Origin: Hirudo medicinalis
Lineage: Eukaryota; Annelida; Clitellata; Hirudinida; Hirudinidae
Length of the DNA stretch: 64,000 nucleotides
Reading direction: 5' to 3'
NCBI GenBank assembly: GCA_011800805.1
Contig: MPNW01000062.1
Span: forward strand, 94,604-158,603
This document shows, in pieces, positions 15,301 through 25,500 of this stretch (position 1 is its first letter; every line of letters begins with the position of its first letter). The notes under the pieces are model-generated. The model made no database searches. It was not told where the DNA came from and saw only the letters and a list, made by a program, of their open reading frames with translations. The position numbers and the translations under genes were made by a program.

Positions 15301-17623
15301 GAAATTCATTCTATCATTTTACATGTCGACGTATTACAAGTAATTGCAGAGAATTATTGAATGCATTATGATATATTTTTAACGCTTACGTGCGACCGGT
15401 GCGGGAAGTTATTTTGCCTGTCGAGATCACAGACGGCAGGAGAGTAATAGTTATAATTTTGTGAGATTGCTATTATTAATTATTTTTATATTAGTGTTTT
15501 TGTAATTTATTAAATGCCTTATAATTGCAACTTCATTAATCTTTCATCCTCAGTATCCATGGGTCCTTACTTCCCAAGACCTGGACAAAAGACTGGTCTG
15601 GCAAAGTCCAACCTGAGAACTCCGAGACCTCAGTTCCAAATGTTTCTTCATGCTAGTCAAGTTGAATCCAAAAAAGTAAGTTCCTGGTCTTTTTTATGGG
15701 CTGTGAATTGCCAAAGTTAATGGCAATGCTGAATGTAAGTCTTTTAATTATCAGTGTTAAATGCAAAACTAATTAATAAGTTGACACTAATATATGTGTA
15801 TATATTAATATTATATTAATATAACAATTAATGTGACTAAATATGTCTATTGCAATTGACAGGGAGTGGATTCCTCTTATGATGCTGCCTTATATGAGGC
15901 ATTTGACCCTTACCACCATCTTGTGGACCTTCTCTTGAGGGTGGCAGTCAACCACCAGAACCTGCCCGATGCGATTGTCAGGCTCTCCGCGATGGTAGCT
16001 TACGAGGGTGCCCCCCTTCACCTCCCTTACTTTGCCAAGCTCTGGTACGAGATCTACCAAACGGAATCTGTTGACAGGAAGTGGGTGGATGTTCTCTGCT
16101 CCTGCCCATCTTTTATTGAGTACATTGATTCTGTACTGACCAATGAGAGAGCTTCTCTCAACAACCTCCACATTTACCAGTTCTTTTGTAACTTTTTTCC
16201 AAAGGTCAGTTTTTTTTACTAAATTTAATAATAATAATATTAATAGCATAAACAATAATGTTATTATCCTAATAATCTTAATTTATTAAGGAAGCTACTA
16301 TTCCCACCACTAACTTTATTTTAATACTAAGATTGTACTCTATTATTATTACTTTTATAACCTTGACAGGTCCACACAAAAGTACTAACCAATCAAAATC
16401 CAGACTTAATGGCGAGTATAATTAGCTCCATCGAGTCCAGTAGCCTTCCGAGTGAGAATGACCCGATGACCCCTCGAGAGATGGAAAGGATGTGGGCCAA
16501 CATCAATGGAGTGAGCTGATGTTCTGCTTTAATAAAAAAAAAAGCTTTACTCAGCCTTTATCTGAGACTTTTATACTATTTTACAAATATTTAAATTATT
16601 CAAATTATTCATGGCAATTATAATGATAATGTTGCTTTTTTAGGATTTGAAAGCATTGCAGATAACGTTGTCGGTTCAAGAATCAAAAAAGGTGCCGCCT
16701 TCACTCATAGAATGCTTCAAATGCTTCCAGCAGCAGTTCTTCCGGGCCCTGCAGTTTTATCAGACAACCAGCGGCCAACAGCCTTCCACCTCGACGAAAC
16801 AAGTTTCTGCATCAAAACTTCCCGTAGTTGCCGCAACCAGAACTGCAGCAGACGATCATACTTGTTCGTCCTCCACACCTAAATTACTTCAAAATATAAT
16901 AACCGGTTTGCAGACTGACAAACATTTTTTGCAATTGGCATATAATTTAAGCTCTGCATTAACTGCATTCAGATTTGCTGAAATTAGGTTGTTTGACTGC
17001 AAACTTCTGTTAGGATTCTATTGTGATTTTTATTGTGATTTTCAGGCAAAGGTCCTTCAAAGAGAAGGAGGCTAGGATCGAAAGGAGAACTAGAGGAACT
17101 GTTTATGTCTCCTAACTCCAACAAATCATCCAATTTAGATAGCGACACATCCTTAAGAACGAAAAAGTCTGGCAGCAAGAGAGGTCATGAAGATGACAAC
17201 GATGATGATGACGATGATGATTCTGAAGCTGAGGAATACAGTTATGTAACCAACTCTGTTCTGGACACAAGTGTTGAAGAAAGCAAGGGAACTACTTTGC
17301 CCTCAATGAGAGATGACCAACCTTCCACATCTAAATCCTTCCCAACATCATCACCTTCCTCTTCTAATCAGTCAGCATCTCTTGATCATGGAGTTGTCAT
17401 TAAGGACGACGACGACATGGATGTGAGCGATGACAATGACGACGATGACAACCAATCGGATGACAGCTCCGGTGATAAAAAGTCTTTCCTTCATGCTGAC
17501 AAACCTCAAACTTCATACTCTCTCACTAGCAAGGACAAACCGTCGTTGGTCGATTCGGTTGTGAAAAATGTTGATGCTGTTTTTAGGCTGATCCTTGATA
17601 AAGTGAATGGGAAGGATCAATAG
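103..17623 (+). CDS. USP34: USP34-type ubiquitin carboxyl-terminal hydrolase, 3' part (59 exons, 5' truncated by window)
   Basis: A giant deubiquitinase that removes ubiquitin from substrates; vertebrate USP34 acts in Wnt/axin signalling and genome maintenance (family knowledge). Fifty-nine exons join in phase from 103 to the TGA-type end at 17623, giving about 2,763 codons with no internal stop. From memory human USP34 is about 3,500 residues, so roughly 700 N-terminal residues lie upstream of the window. Order along the protein: long helical-repeat-like N-terminal region, USP catalytic core (6809-9580), long helical C-terminal region, acidic Ser/Asp-rich tail (17046-17623). Blocks such as GLTNLGATCY, NTMRYTFNM, HTGTADAGHYYSF and LISKTEKLM match USP34 and separate it from USP9X and USP24. 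Orthology is confident; exon ends are splice-site predictions. The three parts are listed separately with exon coordinates. Confidence 0.95.
930..963. repeat. ATT/TTA microsatellite
   Basis: About eleven ATT units inside a USP34 intron. Similar short ATT runs occur at about 3334-3361, 18540-18556, 50376-50403 and 59609-59637. Confidence 0.9.
5568..5722 (-). mobile_element. tRNA-derived SINE-like element, copy 1
   Basis: Lies in a USP34 intron. Read on the minus strand it has a tRNA-like A box (TTGGCCGAATGG) near the right end and a B-box-like GGTTCGAAACC about 45-50 bases further on, then a body ending with TATATAAATGAA. It shares segments with copies at 7628, 27245, 34302 and 36231. This copy has a diverged middle (the second TATATAAATG has decayed to TAAATAAAT). 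No flanking target-site duplication is clear. Confidence 0.75.
6809..9580 (+). CDS. USP34: USP34 catalytic (USP/UCH) core exons
   Basis: Exons: 6809-6972, 7047-7259, 7387-7443, 7867-7944, 8024-8118, 8291-8451, 8650-8875, 9067-9145, 9239-9292, 9368-9580. The Cys box GLTNLGATCY places the nucleophile Cys codon at 6901-6903. The His box HTGTADAGHYYSF puts the general-base His at 8817-8819, and the FNDAEV block at about 9074-9088 supplies the third catalytic residue. A CxxC pair (YTCSKCQKK) near 8080-8100, together with DCPH near 7867, looks like the zinc ribbon of USP domains. All catalytic residues are present, so an active protease is predicted. The stretch between 8650 and 8760 is Ser/Asp/Glu-rich and is the family's variable insert. 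Confidence 0.95.
7628..7803 (-). mobile_element. tRNA-derived SINE-like element, copy 2
   Basis: Second copy, also in a USP34 intron and in the same orientation as copy 1. It keeps the ATTTATATAG block and the AGTGTCAGAGGTGCTT block. The box B region has decayed (GTTTTGAACATGAC on the plus strand), and the box A end differs from the better copies at 5568 and 34302. Confidence 0.75.
9747..17623 (+). CDS. USP34: USP34 C-terminal region exons
   Basis: Exons: 9747-9811, 9929-10061, 10153-10218, 10351-10431, 10508-10566, 10683-10761, 10903-11067, 11199-11396, 11476-11580, 11664-11708, 11820-11921, 12037-12184, 12546-12646, 12861-12942, 13003-13088, 13306-13389, 13546-13652, 13829-14006, 14184-14341, 14471-14679, 14894-15007, 15185-15289, 15554-15675, 15863-16204, 16370-16510, 16644-16905, 17046-17623. 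Highly conserved blocks include NYCLISKTEKLM, ENIKLIVSNP, HQNIQWAFRN and VAYEGAPLHL. The last exon starts with a basic KRRR cluster, then runs of Asp and Ser, and ends with an amphipathic helix before the stop at 17621-17623. Intron 14342-14470 is a multiple of three and free of stops (see findings). Confidence 0.9.
12209..12465. repeat. GAT microsatellite with interspersed 10-bp motif
   Basis: Long GAT/ATG run in the intron between USP34 exons 12037-12184 and 12546-12646. The motif AGCATTAATG recurs seven times among variable numbers of GAT units, so the array is a compound minisatellite. Its apparent coding frames (poly-Met, poly-Ser, poly-Ile) are artefacts of the repeat. Confidence 0.9.
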
Positions 17624-18674
17624 GACCGATTAGATGTATCATCTTATTAAAATTTTAGTAACATTTTGTTGCCATTATTAATAATGTTATTGAAGCTATT
17701 ACCATTTAAGACCGATGGGAACTAAAATGGCTTCTCTCGCCCCATTCTTTTTTGTTTTTTGACACATGCAGCCAGATTTTTTAGGATGGTGACTGAAGCA
17801 GCTGCCTGGTAGCTTTTTGCTTATGGTGAATGTTAAGAAGGAATTCTATTGCCCAAAGGCTTTGCACAGTTTATTTGAGACAAAATTTTATTCAATTGAC
17901 GTATTAAATTTCAAGTAAGTGTTTCACCTTGTCTGAAATGATTGCTTTATTCAAACATGAAAAATTTTGGAGAAAAGGACAGACAGACACTGGTGTAATT
18001 AACCTGCGTAGATGCATCGTCGCATTTGTGCTGAGGTCTGGCTTGGAAAAGCACTTTGTGGAGGACAAGCGATCATTTCTAAATATTATCTGTGTCTAGA
18101 GTTTTATCAAGAAGAAAAAACTGCGTTGGGTCATTAATGTTTGGCCTCGGAGGCGCTTTTGGAGATTTCATTGGGTTATTTAAGCTAAAAGCGTTCCCAG
18201 TCTAAAAGCTTCTAAAAGTAAGAAATGCTTTCGTCTTTTATTCGCGATTGGGAGTTGCATTTAAAACATTTGCAAATAATATTCACTGGATTTGCGGCAG
18301 TCTACTTTTTTTTTTAGAGCATAATCTTGAGTAGGCAATTGCCAGCTCGTTACCGAGCGTTTGCCTCGATTTCTTCAATGTTGGAGCATGAAAGGCCGCA
18401 ACTTCCGAAAGTGAATGATTCTTTTTGACGCGGGCGCATCACCATCATCTTCGATTTTGTGACAAGCGATTGATTGCGATTCACTTACCGACTGTTTGCG
18501 TTTAGTAAACTGGTTGCTATGACAAATTGTTGGATATGCATTATTATTATTATTATTTAAAGTTTTGATTGTGCACAATTATCTTAGTTATGATTTTCAC
18601 CATTTTTATTTGTAAGAAACTTGTCACACTTTCCCATGCTGGTTGCTTTTTGATTTGATTTGATTTGATTTTAG
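17624..18674. other. Spacer between USP34 and DENND4
   Basis: 1,051 bases with no convincing exon on either strand. It must hold the USP34 3' UTR; ATTAAA hexamers at about 17645 and 17901 are possible polyadenylation signals, the second better spaced. It should also hold, but does not visibly hold, the 5' exons of the DENND4 gene. The last bases are four TTGAT-type pentamers that form the pyrimidine tract of the acceptor at 18674. Confidence 0.6.
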
Positions 18675-21600
18675 GTACATCTCCCAGTTTTTCAATGAAA
18701 TTCCCTTTCCATCGCCAGAGAGGCCATACATATCCATCCAGGTGGTTTGTCATTAAGTTGCTTAGTTTCAATATTATATCTTACTTATTTTATTAAATTA
18801 AAAATTACTTCATAAAAATATTCGAGATGTAAAGTTGTTAACATGCTAGTTGATGTTTCTGCAGCTGACCAACGAGGAAATTGTTCTCGTCCAACCGGAC
18901 GAAACGCCGCTGCCGAAAAGGTCCAGAAATATTTTTTTATTTGAATTTAAATTTGAAATCGTTTAGTTCTTTTTTTCTGAGTTCCGGTTGCAAACATTTG
19001 TAAAATAATTGCATGGAGTTATAAATTTTTAATTATTTAAACTCCTCCTATTTTTGTGTGCCTGCACTTAAATTTCACTTTCATTCCAATTCCTTCGACT
19101 TTAAACAGCGGAGCTTCGTTTTCAAAGTTCCTGCTCAACTTGGGTCCCGACATCTGCATTAGCATCCTCGTGTGCGTCCTCCTGGAGCACAAAATCGTCA
19201 TCCACTCGATCCGTCCAGACCTTCTTACCTGCGTCGCAGAAACCGTTTCCATGGTAACTACAACTAACTGCTGCTGTAGAAATATTTTGAATATTTTAAG
19301 TTCTCGTTGAACCCATTTGGAGGCATATTTTTGTGATTGATTACTTATTTAGGATTATTGTGCATTTGTATTCAACATTTGGTTCGCAACAGTCGATGCT
19401 TTTATGCAATAGCCCGAGACCGGTCAAATGCACGTTCAAGAATTGTTTCCTTTGACGAACAAACTGTCCTCGGAATCTTTCAATCTATGGTAAACGTTTA
19501 AAAGTTTTGCTTAAAACGTTTCAGATCATCTTCCCCTTCACGTGGCAGTGCCTTATGTGCCGCTCTGTCCCTTGCAGCTGTCGGAGATTGTGTACTCCCC
19601 CACTCCCTTCATTATCGGTGAGAATTTACGCGCACTTCGACAATTGCTTCGTAATTGATCGAGCAGTTATGACTTTCATTCGCAAATTGGTTGTAATCGC
19701 ACTGTGCAATTAGAGCAATTTCTAATTTGTCTGACTGTGGTAGATTAGGTTGGTCAAAGCAGCTCCCACGTTTTGTTTGTTTAGGTTTGGACTCCTGTTA
19801 CTTCGACGCCCCTGACCCTCCCGCCCCTTCGGACATCACATACGTCGACCTTGACGCCCAGTCTATCAGGCTGTCAGTTTGAATTCACTGTTTTAAATAT
19901 TTCTAATTGTTGCATTGAATAATTATATTAATAATGATAATAATAGTAATAATAGTCTTAAGTAATAATGATAATAATAATAATAATCACGACAATAATA
20001 ATAATAATAATGATAATAATACTAATAATAATTATGATGACGATGATGACGTTGCTAGATGTCATTTATTAATAATAATTAACTTGTGTCAATGATGATG
20101 ATGATGACAGTGACTAGGATGAATAACGACATTCGGATGTTGCACTCGGAGTCCACTGCAGCAGTTGCTTTTAAGCAGATTTAAGCAGATAAGATGATGT
20201 GCTATTTTTAAGAGTAATGTTTCCACCTGCCAACCAACACGGAAGTCCCTGCATTCTTCGTTGTAAACATTTGATGACATTTAAATGTGAAACCTTGTTC
20301 GACCCTCTCCAATTGTGATGATGAATATTCATGGATTTCATTTGCAGCTCGTCGGAAAGAAGCGGAGACACCCCAAAGATCCTGCCAAAGGTTTTTTAAA
20401 ATTTTTTCTATTGCAATTAGCATACAAACTTTCATAGGTGTTGTTGAGTGCTCGAGTGTTTGACACTATCCAATGTTCCTTTTGATCCGTAAGCACTTGC
20501 CAAGAATGACATCATTCTACGAATAGTCACCTGAATTTATGTTTACGTTAATTAAATTATCACAAATGTATGTTTAATTTAGACATAAAAATATTTGACC
20601 CTACTCCAGAAAGCTTTTAAGACGCTGAAGCATTCCTTGGAGGAATTCTACGACAGCCTCGTGAATGATCCCTCGTGCCCTGGAACCCCGGGCGACCTCG
20701 ACTGCCACGGAAGCTTTTCCATCAGGGATGCACTAAACCAGCAGAAGCAGGTTGCTGTGATTGTCTTTGTGTAATTGTTGTCACTTGGGATTCATTGTTG
20801 ACTTTCAGCTCTTCTTTGTTTTCTGTATTACTTCAAAAGTGTTAGTACTTTGAATTCTTTACTTTATATGTGCTTGCGATGTTGTTTACAAGTTGCCATT
20901 CAAAGTGTTATGTGTGTAGGTTTTGGAATGTTCTCACATTTCACTTCATAGCTTCTCATGATTTGTTTTTTCTCAGCTAACCATATAAAAGTGACAACAA
21001 TGGTTACTTTTTTGTAATTATGTTGATATTGATGATATCATTATCATCATATTTGACATTCTGAATGGCTTATCATTGATGCCTCTTTGGCTCGACAGAG
21101 GAAGATGGACGTACAGATCCAAGAGTGCTTCCTACGATTCATGGCTTACCTTCTCAAAGGGTATCGCTCTTATCTCCTTCCTGTTTCCGAAGCCACTATG
21201 AATGGAGATTTCGACATCAGCAAACTCTTTGATGTGCCAGGTAATCTCGTGATTGGTCTCGTCGTCGTTACCATTATTGTTGGTATGCCAAAAGTCGCTG
21301 TTATTACTTACGACTTGTTTAATATTTTGAATTATTTTGTGAAAATGAAATTGTTGTCATCATTCGCATCGCCTTTCTGTCCACTTCATCCGTCGCACGA
21401 CACGTTAATAATCATTGTTACACTTTCCTCCGAAGCGTTTCTTAAAAGTCACGACAAGTCCTACCAGAGGTTTCTTTCTGAGATGCTGAGAACGCAATAC
21501 TTCTGCCACTTCCTCGAGGGGAGGTCACTGGGTACGAAGGACGATGCGGGTCTCTCGTTTTTCGACGACTGCCTTCAGAAGCTTTCCTCGAATTCATCGG

Positions 21601-22144
21601 AGCCCCTCGTCGAAGTGGAGGAGAAACTTCTGAGGTGTTTGTTTAATTAACTATCAATTAAGCAATTAATTGAGTTGCTAATTAAAGTGGGAATTGACGT
21701 TGGTCTTGTTTGTTGGACAGCGAGATGACGGCCGTGATATCTCTTAATGACAACTTGAAGGAGATCCCTGATGTGACCTACAAGTTAGCTGACTTTAAAT
21801 GCTTTGAAATACTTTACTAGATGGAGATTCTTACGAATTAATTATTAAATTATTTGATTTCCGAAGAATAATGCTTAAAAAAGATCAAAAGGATCATTAT
21901 TTAAGGATTTCACGTTATTGTGGAAATAACTAGTCTTAAGATAAGATGTATAAGATAAGTATATATATATATATATATAAGTATATAAGATGTATAAGAT
22001 AAGTATATATATATATATATATATAAGTATATAAGATGTATATGATAAGTATATATATATATATATATATATATAAGTATATAAGATGTATATGATAAGT
22101 ATATATATATATATATATATAAGTATATAAGATGTATATGATAA

Positions 22145-22181
<37 letters not shown>

Positions 22182-22588
22182 TATATAAGATGTATAAGAT
22201 AAGTATATATATATATATATATATATATAAGTATATAAGATGTATATGATAAGTCTTAAGATGATAAAATAAATATCACCACAATTGAAATTGAGAACTG
22301 AACTCATTCCATTGCTCAGCAACTGATGTAAACTGATGTAAAAGTTTAAAGTCGTCTGGCTTTAATTCATGCAAACCTTTGTTTCCACAGCTACAACGGC
22401 TTCACCCATTTGAGGTCCGATCTTTTTGAAAGCACGATACACAATGTCAAGTCCTCCAAGTTCCTGAACCTTCCCACGAGGGACCTTCACAAAGGTCCTT
22501 TCATTGCCCTCAGAAGAAACAAACAGGAGACCAAAACAAGTCTGGCCGTGGCCTCCACTGCCAAAAATAACCCGGAAGCCGCTGCCAG
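18675..22588 (+). CDS. DENND4: DENND4 DENN-module exons (cDENN to dDENN)
   Basis: Exons: 18675-18741, 18865-18920, 19109-19253, 19525-19617, 19785-19872, 20348-20390, 20610-20750, 21099-21240, 21436-21634, 21721-21783, 22391-22588. The first exon begins with one leftover codon base and no Met, so coding must start upstream. Exon 19525-19617 is 93 bases but needs 94 for the frame: WQC is followed by [10 protein letters not shown] in another frame, which implies a missing C in the run at about 19549-19551. The other junctions are phase-consistent. This module would bind and activate the Rab substrate. Confidence 0.85.
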
Positions 22589-25500
22589 GTGAACTGTCGC
22601 ATTTTGGTTGACGGCGATAGCGATTTCACCGAAAGATTAATTACTACATGAATCAATCATGTTTAGTGAGATCTCTATTTAGACCATTTTAATTTCTGGT
22701 TATATTGCATATACCTGTTTAATAAGATATCATTTAATGAGATCATGCAGTTGATGTTTTTATGATCATCTATTTCTTATACTTTTGTTGTTTTCTTTTT
22801 GTGAACTTGATAAATTTGCATTGATAAGTGTGTGCTGGTGTTGGTGGTCCAACAGGCCCCTCAGTGTGTGGATTGAAATTGAAATAAATAAGGAATAAAA
22901 TCAAACCACAAAAAATCACATTTCATTTTAGCATTTCATTCTGAATGCATGATTTGGGATAATAGGACATATGGCATCTCCGAATAAATTAACTTATTAT
23001 TATTATTATTCTGCAGGTGCTTGTTGTGGTCCTGCTACAGTGTGTGGTTCATCCTCCTGCCATCACAGATCGAAAAGTCCCCTGCAAAGAACCTTCTCAT
23101 GTGTTTGGCTTGCAGGGCCATGATGGATCTTCTGAGTAGGGGAGGAATGACCTTGGACGAAGTGAGATGATTGAACCTTAATTCATAAGGGTCAAGTAAT
23201 TCAGTAATTGATATTAATAAATATTTGATTTAAAATTATAGAAATTGCATAGTCCACTATTATTTATGGTATGCGAGAGCATTTTCATTTTCCAGTAAAG
23301 TTCCAAAATTCTCAACCACATAAAGATCGAACATCATTCATGAAATCACTCAACAATAAGCATTTTTAATGAAATCTTATTTTATTGGGCTTTTGTTTAT
23401 GTTCAATTTACAATTTTGCTCAAGGTTCCATTCAGGATATTCTTCCAGCTCTGCGGAATCTACAACAAACCGCAGATGGCCATAAAAGTCTTCAAAGAGA
23501 TGAAGAAGCACAACATAACACTGAACGTCACCACTTATGGATACTATAACTCCGTAGGTTTCCGTTGCTACTTTTATCGAGACATGCAGACATTTATTGA
23601 AATGTGTTGTAAACATTTCTAAAGTTATTTTGTTGCTCCTGTCGGAGCACGAAAACACTTCGCCGTTTTCATCCGCTCGGCAAGATTTTGGACAAATCAC
23701 TCGTTTCTATTTAAACTATGCTAAATTTCTAATTGATTGATGCTTTACATAATATCAACTTTATTTCATTTGACTTTCAATCAATTAAAGGTTATGTTGA
23801 TGTTTTTGTTTATTTTGTTACAGGCTGTGTTTGACAAGAAGTTCATACCAGAAGGAAAAGGCTTCAACTTATGGAGGAAGCTGTCTGTAGTAATTTGTGG
23901 AATAAGAAAATTCAAAATGGCCTTTTTGAAAAGTTAATTTGGCTCTTAAATTATACTAAGAATGCGTAATTACTAATTACTAATTAGGATTCAGTGTCGT
24001 TTATTAATGGCTTGTTGTGACTGGATGGTTCTAGGAGCGATTGCATCGAGAGGCGAAAATCAAGGAAGTCAAGATTCATTTGGTGTCAAAAATGACATCT
24101 TCAGCAAGTCACCAGCTACTTTGAGCAGAAACAACTTCATGCGAATGAGCCTCAGGAATACACTTTTCAAAAAGAGCAAACCCAAAACCTACACCCTGGA
24201 AGGAGGGAGTGGGAAGGGATCGAGGGCCTCGTTCAGGTTTGTAGAACATTATCATGTTTACTTAATTTTACTTGAAAGTAACTATTTCATTTTAATTTTC
24301 ATCTTGGATCTAATTTCAACTCAAAATCTCTGCATTAATTTTTAAAATTGTTCAATTACCTCTCTCTCAGTCCAGGTGAGGCTATCAGGAATTTCTTCCA
24401 GTCTGATTCCAAGAAAATGACGTTCACTCAAGTTGCCGACCCAAACCTACCCAAGGAGAAGTTCAGCAGCTATGAAGAGCTGAAAACTCAGGAGGAGGAG
24501 TCATCCACCGATGGCAAGAGTACCAGCGGTGCCCCTTACACCCCCGAGCGAAGAAACCACAGTCTGGCCTCAACACCTCTGCCACAGTCTCCTTCTTTCT
24601 TTAAGAATGACTCACTCCTCAACTTCATTCAGACTGCCAAGCAAAATGTCCAGAACAAGCTGGTCAGTCCTTCGAGGAACAGTCTCGACATTCAGGCGAA
24701 AGCTCCAGAGATGGAGTGTTCGAACATCACCTGTTTGGCCATGGACTCAAATCTCAGTACTTCCTCTTTGTCAGAAAATGTGGATCAATCTCTAGGTGAG
24801 GGATGGCAGTGATGACAGTCTTTATCGACATTCTGTCACCGTAATTAACTCACTCTGCCATAGTCTTATAATTATTCTTATCGAATAATTTATCATTATT
24901 CTGATTAAATATCTACAATTCCACTGAAAGTCAAACTAGAATTTCAGCTAAAATCCTTGCAGATGCAGCAGTGGTGACCTCGGATGCCTCCAGCATCTCG
25001 TCCTCGGTCTCGAGCGTCCCACTCCACAAGAAGCACAGGGATGAATTCTTTGCATGCCAGTATCCTCATCTCTTTGTCCAGATGTCCTCTCAGATGAAGT
25101 GCAGCAACTGTTCCAGCCTGCTGTACGAGGAACAGATAATGTCATCCTGGAATCTTAGTGATTCGGACCTCAACACAAAGTGGGCATTTTATTAGTCAAT
25201 GGAATGAGTGGGGTTGATTAATGGTGAGGAATTTCAAAATGGTGGTGAATTGTAAGAAGTTGGTGAATTGTAAGATGATGATGAATTGCAAAATGGCATT
25301 GGAGAACATATCCATGCATTTGTGATCATTCACAACAACTGAGCCAGAACAACAGAAAAAATATATTTAGACTTGACTTTTGCTTCAATTGTAATAAATT
25401 TCAAATAAGATTTTGCTTCCCTGCCTTTATTGTGCTTTCAGATGCTATTGCTGTTCCACGAACTTTGTGCCCATGCTTCACATTGACATCAGGGTACGTG

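Noticed and set aside
19548..19577. A 30-base GT-AG intron in the DENND4 exon at 19525-19617
   Set aside because: Too short, gives the wrong frame, and would remove the conserved PYVPLCPL string.
21936..22322. Tyr/Ile-rich 128-codon minus-strand frame
   Set aside because: Translation of the TA repeat array; no codon bias or splice context.
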